A DNA stretch of 32,334 nucleotides, taken from positions 1-32,334 of the forward strand of contig DATASA010000018.1 of the NCBI GenBank assembly GCA_036269435.1, read 5' to 3'. The first letter of the stretch is position 1, and the number at the start of each line of letters is the position of its first letter. This DNA comes from CADCTB01 sp036269435 (GTDB lineage Bacteria > Actinomycetota > Acidimicrobiia > Acidimicrobiales > AC-14). Position numbers and translations under genes: made by a program. Below are positions 19,151 through 26,813 of this stretch, one piece after another. The notes beneath the pieces are model-generated. The model did no database searches. It saw only the letters and a list, made by a program, of their open reading frames with translations, and was not told where the DNA came from.

Positions 19151-21269
19151 ATTGAACGAGCCCCAGCGTTCGGCGGTGGAGCACGACGGCGGGCCGCTGC
19201 TCGTCCTGGCCGGCGCGGGGAGCGGCAAGACCGGCACGCTCGCACACCGGGTCGCCCACCTGATCCGCCGGGGAGCCGACCCCGAGCGCATGTGCCTGGT
19301 CACCTTCAGCCGCCGGGCGGCCCAGGAGCTCCTCGGCCGGGCCGGGCGGCTCTCCGACAGCCGGGCCGCCAGCCGGGTGTGGGGTGGGACCTTCCATTCG
19401 GTGGCCAACCGGGTCCTGCGCCTCCACGGCCGGCGCCTCGGCCTCGACCCCGGGTTCAGCATCCTGGACTCGGCCGACGTGACCGAGTTGCTCGGCCTCG
19501 TCCGCTCGGACCTGGGCCTGCACCACCACCCGCCCGCCGGGGCGCGGGCCGCCCACCCGGACACCGGCCCCCACCGTCGGTCGCCCCGCGCCTCCACCCT
19601 GGCCTCGATCTACGACCGGGTCGTCAACACCGGCGAGCGGCTGCCCGTCGTGCTGGAGCGGTCGTTCCCGTGGTGCGCCAACGAGGCCGAGGGCGTCAGG
19701 GCGGTGTTCGAGGCCTACGTCGCCCGCAAACGGGAGCGCCAGCTGCTGGACTACGACGACCTCCTGCTGTGCTGGCGGGCCCTCGGGGCGGTCCCGGGGC
19801 TGCTGGAGGGGATGTTCGACCACGTGCTGGTCGACGAGTACCAGGACACCAACCTGGTGCAGGCCGACATCCTGGCCGCCCACCGGCCCGGTGGGCAGGG
19901 TCTCACCGTCGTGGGCGACGACGCCCAGGCGATCTACGGCTTCCGGGCCGCCAGCAGCCGCAACATCCTGGCCTTTCCGGAGCGCTTTCCAGGGACCACC
20001 GTCGTCCGTCTGGAGCAGAACTACCGCTCGACGCCGCCCATCGTGGCCGTTGCCAACGCGGTCATGGCCGAGGCGGCGGCCGGTACCGCCATGGACAAGG
20101 TGTTGTGGTCGGAGCGCCCCGGCCACCGGCGTCCGCTGCTGCGGACCTGTGGCGACGAGGAGGCGGAGGCCGCCGCCGTGTGCGACTCGGTCCTGGCGCA
20201 TCGGGACGACGGGCTGGCGCTGCACGACCAGGCCGTGTTGTTCCGGGCCGCGCACCACGCCGACCTCCTCGAGCTGCACCTGACTCGGCGGAACGTCCCG
20301 TACGTGAAGTACGGCGGGCTCAAGTTCCTGGAGGCGGCGCACGTGAAGGACCTGCTGTCGCTCCTGCGCGTGCTCGACAACCCGTTCGACGAGCTCGCCT
20401 GGTTCCGGGCCCTGCAGCTGCTGGAGGGCGTGGGCGCGGCGACGGCTCGGCGCATCATGGCCGAGCTCGGCCTCCGGGCGACCGGCGGATTCGCCCCGCC
20501 GGCGGGTGCCGCCGCCGATCCGAACGTGACGCCGCTGGCCCGGCTGCTCGCCGCGCCACCCCGGGTGCCGGCCGCGTCTCGCGAGGAGCTGGGCGGGCTG
20601 CGGGCCGCGCTGGGCGACTGTGCCGACGGCTGCCTGCCGGGCGGGACCACCCCGCCGGCCGCCGTGCAGGTCGAGCGCCTCTGCCGCTGGCTGGCGCCGG
20701 TGATCGAGCGCTCCTACGACACCGCCCCGGCCCGCCTGGCCGACCTGGTGCAGCTCGAAGGGGTGGCGGCGTCGGCGCCGTCGCGGGCCCGGTTCGTCGG
20801 CGACCTCACCCTCGACCCGCCCGCCTCGACCGCCGACCTGGCCGGCCCGCCCCTGCTCGACGAGGACTGGCTGGTGCTGTCGACCGTGCACTCGGCCAAG
20901 GGAGGCGAGTGGGAGGTCGTCCACGTCCTGCACGCGAGCGACGGCATGTTCCCCTCCGACATGGCCACGGGCGACGCCGACGGCATCGAGGAGGAGCGGC
21001 GCCTGCTGTACGTCGCCGTCACCCGGGCCCGGTCGGTGCTGGAGGTGAACGTCCCGCTCCGCTACCACCACAAGCGCCGCCCGTTGGCCGACGCCCACAG
21101 CTATGCCCAGGTGAGCCGGTTCCTGTCGCCCGCGGTCCAGTCGCTGATGGACACCGACCACGTCGAGGGCCGGCCCCAGTTCGACGATGCCGGGCCGGGC
21201 GCCGGCGGGGGGGTCGTCGAGGGCGGCCTGGCTGCCGTCGACAGCATGCTGGCCGGGCTCTGGAGTTGA
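19143..21269 (+). CDS. UvrD/Rep-family superfamily 1A DNA helicase
   Basis: 708 residues with the full set of SF1A motifs: Q motif LNEPQRSAV (4-12), Walker A AGAGSGKT (23-30), Ia TFSRRAAQEL (54-63), GTFHS (82-86), Walker B DEYQD (231-235), III VGDDAQAIYGFR (257-268), IV EQNYRS (291-296), V TVHSAKGGEWE (581-591) and VI EEERRLLYVAVTRAR (616-630). It should be a 3'-5' ATP-driven DNA helicase in repair or recombination. Residues about 128-150 are a Pro/His/Arg-rich insert. No HRDC domain or nuclease domain is seen, so it is not the mycobacterial UvrD2 or an AdnAB subunit. A probable SOS box covers its start. Confidence 0.93.
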   Translation: MFELNEPQRSAVEHDGGPLLVLAGAGSGKTGTLAHRVAHLIRRGADPERMCLVTFSRRAAQELLGRAGRLSDSRAASRVWGGTFHSVANRVLRLHGRRLGLDPGFSILDSADVTELLGLVRSDLGLHHHPPAGARAAHPDTGPHRRSPRASTLASIYDRVVNTGERLPVVLERSFPWCANEAEGVRAVFEAYVARKRERQLLDYDDLLLCWRALGAVPGLLEGMFDHVLVDEYQDTNLVQADILAAHRPGGQGLTVVGDDAQAIYGFRAASSRNILAFPERFPGTTVVRLEQNYRSTPPIVAVANAVMAEAAAGTAMDKVLWSERPGHRRPLLRTCGDEEAEAAAVCDSVLAHRDDGLALHDQAVLFRAAHHADLLELHLTRRNVPYVKYGGLKFLEAAHVKDLLSLLRVLDNPFDELAWFRALQLLEGVGAATARRIMAELGLRATGGFAPPAGAAADPNVTPLARLLAAPPRVPAASREELGGLRAALGDCADGCLPGGTTPPAAVQVERLCRWLAPVIERSYDTAPARLADLVQLEGVAASAPSRARFVGDLTLDPPASTADLAGPPLLDEDWLVLSTVHSAKGGEWEVVHVLHASDGMFPSDMATGDADGIEEERRLLYVAVTRARSVLEVNVPLRYHHKRRPLADAHSYAQVSRFLSPAVQSLMDTDHVEGRPQFDDAGPGAGGGVVEGGLAAVDSMLAGLWS

Positions 21270-21277
21270 GGGCTGGC

Positions 21278-21283
21278 TAGCCT
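21278..21283 (+). promoter_or_regulatory. -10 box upstream of the MDMPI-like gene
   Basis: TAGCCT ends 7 nt before the ATG at 21291. No Shine-Dalgarno sequence is visible in the 21-nt gap, so translation is probably from a leaderless mRNA. The -35 region, inside the helicase gene, has no recognisable match. Confidence 0.35.
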
Positions 21284-21290
21284 CACCGCG

Positions 21291-22112
21291 ATGACCGCGA
21301 CCACGCCCGTCGACTGGCCGGCGGCCCGGCAGGCGGTCGCCCGGGCGGGGCCGCGTCTGACCTCGATGCTGCGGTCCGCCAAGCGGGCGGACAGGCAGGC
21401 GCTGGGCGACTGGGACCTCACTGGGGTGGCCGCCCACATCTCCCACGCCTGCGACACGATCCTGGCCATGAGCCGGGGCGGCGGGAACGTGATTCCCAAC
21501 ATCGCCGGCCTGTCCACGCTGACCAGGGTCATGGTGGCGGGCGAGGGCCGGCGGCCGCTCGGCGAGCTGGCCGACCGGATCGACGCCACCGTCGCCGAGT
21601 TCCTCTCCGCCATGCAGGCGGCGGGGACGCAGAACAGCTCCCACGCCTGGCTGGTCGAGGGCACCGAGATGCCCTTGTCCACCCTGACCTGCCACATGCT
21701 CAACGAGCTGACGGTCCACGGCCTGGACATCGCCCGGGCCGAGGGTGTCCCGTGGCCGATCGACAGGGGCGACGCCTCCCTCATCCTGCAGGGCTTCGTG
21801 TTCCCCTCCCTGCACACGCTCGGCCGGGACATGGTGGTCCTGGACAAGGCCGGCAAGAAGCGGGCCCGGTTCGAGATCCGCCTCCGGGGCGACGGGCGGG
21901 CCTGGTTCGTGTTCGCCGACGGCGACTTCTCGGTGGAGGGCCTTCCAGACGGGCCGGTCGACTGCCACCTCTCGGTCGACCCGACGGCGTTCCTCCTGGT
22001 GGCGTGGGCCAGGCAGAGCCAGTGGCCGGCCATCGCCAAGGGCCAGCTCCTGGCGTGGGGCAAGAAGCCCTGGCTGGGTGTCGAGCTGCGCTCCTGGCTC
22101 CGCAATCCCTGA
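21291..22112 (+). CDS. Maleylpyruvate isomerase-like (DinB/MDMPI) protein
   Basis: 273 residues in two parts. The N-terminal DinB-like four-helix bundle resembles the mycothiol-dependent maleylpyruvate isomerase N domain, with H49 (AAHISH), E139 and H143 (NELTVHGLDIARAEG) as the likely metal triad. The C-terminal part (about 165-273) resembles an SCP2-like domain (KKRARFEIRLRGDGRAWFVFADGDFSVEG, SVDPTAFLLVAWAR). Members are usually annotated as mycothiol-dependent enzymes, but the substrate cannot be told from sequence. It lies 21 nt after the helicase and 22 nt before rplM. Confidence 0.78.
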   Translation: MTATTPVDWPAARQAVARAGPRLTSMLRSAKRADRQALGDWDLTGVAAHISHACDTILAMSRGGGNVIPNIAGLSTLTRVMVAGEGRRPLGELADRIDATVAEFLSAMQAAGTQNSSHAWLVEGTEMPLSTLTCHMLNELTVHGLDIARAEGVPWPIDRGDASLILQGFVFPSLHTLGRDMVVLDKAGKKRARFEIRLRGDGRAWFVFADGDFSVEGLPDGPVDCHLSVDPTAFLLVAWARQSQWPAIAKGQLLAWGKKPWLGVELRSWLRNP

Positions 22113-22119
22113 CCTCGAC

Positions 22120-22125
22120 TACACT
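22120..22125 (+). promoter_or_regulatory. -10 box for leaderless rplM
   Basis: TACACT ends 9 nt before the rplM GTG at 22135. The intervening bases are pyrimidine-rich (CTTCCCCCG) and contain no Shine-Dalgarno sequence, so rplM is probably read from a leaderless transcript. No strong -35 is seen. Confidence 0.45.
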
Positions 22126-22134
22126 CTTCCCCCG

Positions 22135-22593
22135 GTGCGCACCTTCTCCCCAAAACCATCAGACGTCCAGCGCGCCTGGCACCTCGTCGACGCCGAGGGC
22201 CTCGTCCTCGGTCGCATGTCCACCGAGGTCGCCCGGCTGCTGCGCGGCAAGCACAAGCCCATCTACGCCCGCCACATGGACACCGGGGACCACGTCATCG
22301 TGGTCAACGCGTCCAAGGTCGTGCTGACGTCGGGGAAGGAGGGCAAGAAGATCGCCTACCGCCACTCCGGGTACCCGGGCGGGCTGAAGCAGCGGTCCTA
22401 CACCGAGATCATGGCCAACAACCCCGAGGACGCCGTCCGCAAGGCCGTCCGGGGCATGCTCCCCAAGGGCCCGCTCGGCCGCTCCATGCTCAAGAAGCTG
22501 AAGATCTACGCCGGGCCCACCCACCCCCACGCGGCCCAGCTGCCCGAGCCGCTCGCCTTCGCCGGCGCAGTCGCCCGCCAGCGCGGCGTGTAG
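22135..22593 (+). CDS. rplM: 50S ribosomal protein L13
   Basis: 152 residues from GTG 22135, starting VRTFSPKPSDVQRAWHLVDAEGLVLGR, the conserved L13 N-terminus. Further markers are RLLRGKHKPIYARHMDTGDHVIVVNA, YRHSGYPGGLKQRSY, and the signature VRGMLPKGPLGRSMLKKLKIYAG. L13 is an early 50S assembly protein. It is followed by rpsI as in nearly all bacteria, with a 62-nt gap. Confidence 0.97.
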   Translation: MRTFSPKPSDVQRAWHLVDAEGLVLGRMSTEVARLLRGKHKPIYARHMDTGDHVIVVNASKVVLTSGKEGKKIAYRHSGYPGGLKQRSYTEIMANNPEDAVRKAVRGMLPKGPLGRSMLKKLKIYAGPTHPHAAQLPEPLAFAGAVARQRGV

Positions 22594-22612
22594 CGGCCCG
22601 CTCCCGCATCGT

Positions 22613-22638
22613 TCGTCTGCCCACTCGCTCGTCTGCCC
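22613..22638 (+). repeat. Short direct repeat in the rplM-rpsI gap
   Basis: TCGTCTGCCC occurs at 22613-22622 and again at 22629-22638, 16 nt apart, in the 62-nt gap between rplM and rpsI. It may be a slippage product or a protein-binding repeat. No known motif is recognised. Confidence 0.4.
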
Positions 22639-22655
22639 GTTCGACAGGATCCTCC

Positions 22656-23048
22656 GTGCCCAAGCCCCTCACCCAGTCGACCGGTCGGCGCAAGCAGGCC
22701 GTCGCCCGAGTCCGAATCCGCCCCGGCACCGGGGTGATCACCGTGAACAAGCGCCCGATCGAGAACTACTTCCCGTCGGAGACGCACCGGATGATCGTCA
22801 CCGAGCCGCTGCGCCTGACCACGCTGGACGAGACCTACGACGTCGACGCCACCATGGACGGGGGCGGCATCTCGGGCCAGGCCGGGGCCCTGCGGCTCGG
22901 CATCGCCCGAGGCCTGGTCGACCTGGACGAGGAGCTGCGCAACACCCTCAAGCGGGCCGGGTTCCTCACCCGTGACGCCCGCAAGAAGGAAAGCAAGAAG
23001 TACGGGCTGAAGAAGGCCCGGAAGGCGCCCCAGTACTCCAAGCGATAG
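22656..23048 (+). CDS. rpsI: 30S ribosomal protein S9
   Basis: 130 residues from GTG 22656, normal length. It begins PLTQSTGRRKQAVARVRIRPGTGVITVNKRP, the S9 N-terminus, includes GGGISGQAGALRLGIARGL (the S9 signature), and ends RKKESKKYGLKKARKAPQYSKR, the positively charged tail that touches P-site tRNA. AGGA lies 5 nt or so before the start. glmM follows after 16 nt. Confidence 0.97.
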   Translation: MPKPLTQSTGRRKQAVARVRIRPGTGVITVNKRPIENYFPSETHRMIVTEPLRLTTLDETYDVDATMDGGGISGQAGALRLGIARGLVDLDEELRNTLKRAGFLTRDARKKESKKYGLKKARKAPQYSKR

Positions 23049-23064
23049 CCGGGGCCGGCGGTCC

Positions 23065-24408
23065 GTGACCCTTCGGTTCGGCACGGACGGCGTCCGTGGT
23101 GTGGCCAACGCCGAGCTGACACCCGAGCTGGTCCTCGCCCTCGGCCGGGCCGCGGCGCGGGTCCTGGCCGGCAACCGGTTCCTGGTCGGCCGCGACACCC
23201 GGGCCTCCGGGCCCCTGCTGCAGGCCGCCCTGTCGGCCGGGCTCGCCACCGAGGGCGCCGACGTCGTCGACCTCGGCGTGTTGCCCACGCCCGGGGTGGC
23301 CTTCCTCTCGGCGGCCGACGGCCTGCCCGCAGCCATGATCTCGGCGTCGCACAACCCCTTCGGCGACAACGGGGTCAAGTTCTTCTCGCCGGGCGGCCGC
23401 AAGCTGCCCGACGAGATCGAGGCCCGCCTCGAGTGCGAGCTGGACCGGCTGCTGAGCGAGACGGACGTCAGCCCCCGCCGCACGGGCGCCGCCATCGGGC
23501 GACTGGCCAGCGGCCACGAGCAAGGGCGCCACCGGTACGAGCGGGCACTGGTCGCCTCGCTGGGGGGCCGGCGGGTCGAGGGGCTCCACGTCGTGCTCGA
23601 CTGCGGCCACGGCGCCGCGTCCGAGGTCGCCCCCGCGGTGCTGCGGTCCCTCGGAGCCGACGTGGCCGTCCTCAACGACGCGCCCGACGGGGTGAACATC
23701 AACGACGGCTGCGGGTCGACCCACCCCGAGGGCCTGCAGCGGGAGGTCGTGGCCCGGGGAGCGGCGTTGGGCCTGGCCTTCGACGGCGACGCCGACCGGG
23801 TGCTGGCCGTCGACCACACCGGCGCCCTGGTCGACGGCGACCAGCTCATCGCCGTCTGTGCCCTCGACCGCAGGGACCAGGGCCGCCTGCCGGGGAACAC
23901 GGTGGTGGTGACGGTCATGGCCAACCTCGGTTTCCGCCAGGCCATGGCCGCCCACGGCATCGCCCTGGTGGAGACCGATGTCGGCGACCGCTACGTGCTG
24001 GAGGAGATGGAGAAGGGCGGCTGGGCCCTCGGCGGGGAGCAGTCCGGCCACATCATCTTCGGGGACCTGGCGACGACCGGCGACGGCGTCCTCACCGGCC
24101 TGCAGGTGCTGGACATCATGGTCCGCACCGGCCGCCCGCTGGCCGAGCTGGCCGGCGTCATGGCCCGCCTGCCCCAGGTCCTGCGCAACGTGCCGGTGGG
24201 CCGAAAGGGCATGAACGGCTCGGACGACGTGGGCATGGCCGTCAAGGCGGTCCAGCACGATCTCGGCGATCGCGGCCGGGTCCTGGTCCGGGCCAGCGGG
24301 ACCGAGCCGGTGGTGCGGGTGATGGTCGAGGCGGTCACCCAGGCCGAGGCCGAGGCCGCGTCCGAGGTGCTGTGCGAGGCCGTGCGCCGCGCCGCCGGCG
24401 CCAGGTAG
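23065..24408 (+). CDS. glmM: Phosphoglucosamine mutase
   Basis: 447 residues from GTG 23065. GlmM interconverts glucosamine-6-phosphate and glucosamine-1-phosphate for peptidoglycan and mycothiol precursors. The phosphorylated serine is S95 in SASHNPF. Metal-binding DGDADR is at 240-245, the sugar-binding GGEQSGH at 323-329 and the phosphate-binding RASGTEP at 409-415. The start TLRFGTDGVRGVAN is canonical. Together with the following glmS it supplies two consecutive steps of UDP-GlcNAc synthesis. Confidence 0.97.
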   Translation: MTLRFGTDGVRGVANAELTPELVLALGRAAARVLAGNRFLVGRDTRASGPLLQAALSAGLATEGADVVDLGVLPTPGVAFLSAADGLPAAMISASHNPFGDNGVKFFSPGGRKLPDEIEARLECELDRLLSETDVSPRRTGAAIGRLASGHEQGRHRYERALVASLGGRRVEGLHVVLDCGHGAASEVAPAVLRSLGADVAVLNDAPDGVNINDGCGSTHPEGLQREVVARGAALGLAFDGDADRVLAVDHTGALVDGDQLIAVCALDRRDQGRLPGNTVVVTVMANLGFRQAMAAHGIALVETDVGDRYVLEEMEKGGWALGGEQSGHIIFGDLATTGDGVLTGLQVLDIMVRTGRPLAELAGVMARLPQVLRNVPVGRKGMNGSDDVGMAVKAVQHDLGDRGRVLVRASGTEPVVRVMVEAVTQAEAEAASEVLCEAVRRAAGAR

Positions 24409-24442
24409 GGCAACCCGGGTCACCGACGCGTTCCCAGGGACG

Positions 24443-24448
24443 TAGCCT
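24443..24448 (+). promoter_or_regulatory. -10 box upstream of glmS
   Basis: TAGCCT, identical to the box before the MDMPI-like gene, ends 6 nt before the glmS ATG (24455). No Shine-Dalgarno sequence lies in between. A leaderless glmS transcript is likely. No glmS ribozyme was recognised in the 46-nt gap, which is far too short for one. Confidence 0.4.
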
Positions 24449-24454
24449 TCTGCC

Positions 24455-26296
24455 ATGTGCGGAATCGTCGGCGTCACGGGCGGTGGGCAGGCGCTCCCAT
24501 TCCTTCTCGACGGCCTGAGCCGGCTCGAGTACCGGGGCTACGACTCCTCGGGCGTCGCCCTGGTCGACGGCGACCGCGTCTGGGTCCGCCGTCGGGCCGG
24601 GAAGCTGGCCGAGCTCTCCGGCGCGGTCGGCGACGCCCCCCGGTCCACGACCGGGATCGGCCACACCCGGTGGGCGACCCACGGTGGCCCGACCGAGCGC
24701 AACGCCCACCCCCACACCGACTGCACCGGCGCCCTGGCGCTGATCCACAACGGGATCATCGAGAACCACGCCGAGCTGGGTGACGAGCTGGTCTCGGCCG
24801 GCCACGAGTTGCGCTCGGAGACCGACAGCGAGGTCCTGGCCCACCTCGTCGAGGCGGCCATGGCCGCCGGCGCCGACCTGGCCGGCGCGGTCCGCGCCGC
24901 TCTCGCCCGGGTCGAGGGCTCGTTCGCCATCGCCGTCGTGCACGCCGACGAGCCCGACCTGATCGTGGCCGCCCGCCGGTCGTCGCCCCTGGTCGCAGGC
25001 CGGTCCGACGGTTCGGGGTTCGTCGCCTCCGACATCCCCGCGCTGCTGGCCGCCACCCGCGAGGTGTACGTGCTGGACGAGGAGCAGGTCGTCGAGGTCC
25101 GGCCCGGCGCGCTGCGGGTCACCACACTCGACGGGACCGAGGTGACGCCCGTCCGGCGGCGGATCGAGGGCGACGTCGAGACCGCCGAAAAGGGCGGCTA
25201 CCCCGACTTCATGCTCAAGGAGATCCACGAGCAGCCCCGGGCCGTGCGGGAGACGTTGCGGGAGCGCACCCGCGGCGATCGGCTCACCCTCGGCGAGCTG
25301 GAGCTGTCGGACGAGGACCTGCGCGCCGTCGACAAGGTCTTCATCGTCGGGTGCGGCACCAGCTTCCACGCCGGGATGGTCGCGCGCTACTCGATCGAGC
25401 ACTGGGCCCGCCTGCCGACCGAGATCGAGGTGGCCAGCGAGTTCCGCTACCGGGATCCGGTGCTGGATGCCCAGAGCCTGGTGGTCGGCGTCAGCCAGTC
25501 GGGCGAGAGCCTCGACACCATGGAGGCGTGCCGGTTCGCGCGCTCGGCGAGCAACAAGGCGAAAGTGCTCGTCGTGTGCAACGTGGTCGACTCGTCCATG
25601 GCCCGCGAGGCCGACGCCGTCCTCTACACCCGCGCCGGTCCCGAGCGGGGGGTGGCCGCAACCAAGACCCACGTGGCCCAGATCGTGGCCATGGAGCTGC
25701 TGGCCCTGCGCCTGGCCCAGGTCCGGGGCGTGCTGTACCCCGAGGAGGTGGCCCGCCAGGTCGAGGCGCTGCAGGCGCTGCCCGCGCTGATCGAGGGCCT
25801 GCTGGAGCGGTCCGACGACATCTGCGCCCAGGCCACCCGCTACACCGACACCCGGGACTTCTTCTTCCTGGGCCGGGGGGTCGGCTATCCCGTCGGGCTG
25901 GAGGGCGCGCTCAAGCTCAAGGAGATCTCCTACGCCCGGGCCGAGGCGTACCCGGCCGGCGAGATGAAGCACGGGCCCATCGCCCTGATCGAACCGGGGA
26001 CGGTGGTCGTCGCCGTGGCCACCCGCGGCCGGCTCCACGCCAAGATCATGAACAACATCGACGAGGTCCGGGCCCGGGGCGCCACCGTGGTCGTGGTGGC
26101 CAACGAGGGCGACACCACGGCCGCGGCCCACGCCGACAGCGTGCTGTGGGTGCCGGCGGTGCCCAAGGGCGCCGAGCTGTTCTCCCCGGTGGTGGACGTC
26201 GTCGCCCTCCAGCTCTTCGCCTACGCCATCGCCAAGGCCCGGGGTTGTGACGTCGACCAGCCCCGGAACCTGGCCAAGACGGTGACAGTCGAGTGA
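24455..26296 (+). CDS. glmS: Glutamine-fructose-6-phosphate aminotransferase
   Basis: 613 residues. GlmS makes glucosamine-6-phosphate from fructose-6-phosphate and glutamine. The glutaminase domain (1 to about 230) starts MCGIVGVTG with C2 as nucleophile and includes GIGHTRWATHGGPTERNAHPH. Two SIS domains follow: the first with GCGTSFHAG, SQSGESLDTMEA and VAATKTHVAQ; the second with FFLGRGVGYPVGLEGALKLKEISYARAEAYPAGEMKHGP. It ends DQPRNLAKTVTVE, the conserved active-site tail. Confidence 0.98.
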   Translation: MCGIVGVTGGGQALPFLLDGLSRLEYRGYDSSGVALVDGDRVWVRRRAGKLAELSGAVGDAPRSTTGIGHTRWATHGGPTERNAHPHTDCTGALALIHNGIIENHAELGDELVSAGHELRSETDSEVLAHLVEAAMAAGADLAGAVRAALARVEGSFAIAVVHADEPDLIVAARRSSPLVAGRSDGSGFVASDIPALLAATREVYVLDEEQVVEVRPGALRVTTLDGTEVTPVRRRIEGDVETAEKGGYPDFMLKEIHEQPRAVRETLRERTRGDRLTLGELELSDEDLRAVDKVFIVGCGTSFHAGMVARYSIEHWARLPTEIEVASEFRYRDPVLDAQSLVVGVSQSGESLDTMEACRFARSASNKAKVLVVCNVVDSSMAREADAVLYTRAGPERGVAATKTHVAQIVAMELLALRLAQVRGVLYPEEVARQVEALQALPALIEGLLERSDDICAQATRYTDTRDFFFLGRGVGYPVGLEGALKLKEISYARAEAYPAGEMKHGPIALIEPGTVVVAVATRGRLHAKIMNNIDEVRARGATVVVVANEGDTTAAAHADSVLWVPAVPKGAELFSPVVDVVALQLFAYAIAKARGCDVDQPRNLAKTVTVE

Positions 26297-26299
26297 GTT

Positions 26300-26393
26300 T
26301 CGCCCTCACTCGCTTCGCTCCGTTCGGGCGAGTTGATCGTGCTCCGGGCGGCCGGCGGAGCCGGCCGGCCTCCGCCGTTGCTTTCTTGCCGGC
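26300..26393 (+). repeat. Dispersed palindromic intergenic repeat, copy B
   Basis: The element lies in the 148-nt glmS-acpS gap. TCGCCC (26300-26305) pairs with GGGCGA (26326-26331). Then come GGCGAGTT (26327-26334), the 17-nt core CGGCCGGCGGAGCCGGC (26349-26365), a CTTTCTT tract (26381-26387) and GCCGGC (26388-26393). The core is identical to copy A at 9367-9383, and the flanking blocks keep their order and spacing within 1-2 nt. Like copy A it starts just after a stop codon. Confidence 0.6.
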
Positions 26394-26403
26394 AGCCGTC
26401 AGG

Positions 26404-26438
26404 GCCGCCTCTGGCGGCTTCGTACGGCCGCCGGCGGC
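26404..26438 (+). repeat. Hairpin-rich sequence before acpS
   Basis: GCCGCC-TCT-GGCGGC (26404-26418) forms a 6-bp hairpin. GCCGCCGGCGGC (26427-26438) is a 12-bp perfect palindrome ending 6 nt before the acpS ATG. The 13-nt string CCTCTGGCGGCTT here also occurs after rpsJ at 552-564. No Shine-Dalgarno sequence for acpS is seen. Confidence 0.45.
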
Positions 26439-26444
26439 TACGGC

Positions 26445-26810
26445 ATGATCGGGCTGGGCGTCGACACGGTCGAGGTCTCGCGCTTTCGGCGGGCGCTGTC
26501 CACGCATCCTCGGATCGCCCAGCGGCTGTTCACGCCGGCGGAGGAGGCGTACGGGCGGCGGCAGCGGGATCCGGCCGAGCGCCTGGCCGCCCGCTTCGCG
26601 GCCAAGGAAGCGGTCATGAAGGCTTTGGGGGTGGGCCTCGGGGCCTTCGCCTTTCGCGACGTGGAAGTGGTCAAGGCCCCTTCCGGGGCGCCGTCGCTGT
26701 CTCTGACCGGTCGGGCTGCAGACCTCGCGGCCCGCCGGGGGGTCACGTCCTGGCACGTGTCCCTGACCCACACCGGCCTCGTCGCGGAGGCCGTCGTGGT
26801 CGCCCTCTAG
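26445..26810 (+). CDS. acpS: Holo-[acyl-carrier-protein] synthase
   Basis: 121 residues, normal length. AcpS transfers 4'-phosphopantetheine from CoA to acyl carrier protein for fatty-acid synthesis. The N-terminal metal-binding motif is GLGVDTVEVSRF with D7, and the second is ARFAAKEAVMKALG with E55, both conserved in the family. The C-terminus (WHVSLTHTGLVAEAVVVA) is typical. The start is preceded by palindromes and no ribosome-binding site. The gene is 3 nt before the NAD(P)HX repair gene, a common actinobacterial pairing. Confidence 0.95.
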   Translation: MIGLGVDTVEVSRFRRALSTHPRIAQRLFTPAEEAYGRRQRDPAERLAARFAAKEAVMKALGVGLGAFAFRDVEVVKAPSGAPSLSLTGRAADLAARRGVTSWHVSLTHTGLVAEAVVVAL

Positions 26811-26813
26811 TTC

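Noticed and set aside
19110..21968. A 952-codon open frame on the minus strand opposite the helicase and MDMPI-like genes
   Set aside because: It is a shadow of the GC-rich third codon positions; its translation is low-complexity and resembles no family, while the plus strand has clear conserved motifs. The same holds for minus-strand frames at 2173-3672, 4291-6177, 8893-10809, 14980-16842, 24335-26131 and 26046-28079.
22629..22644. Possible SOS box before rpsI (TCGTCTGCCCGTTCGA)
   Set aside because: The right half is perfect but the left half has three mismatches at positions important for LexA, and the downstream gene is an r-protein.
24409..24454. glmS ribozyme/riboswitch upstream of glmS
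   Set aside because: The gap is 46 nt, much shorter than the ribozyme, and contains a -10-like box instead.
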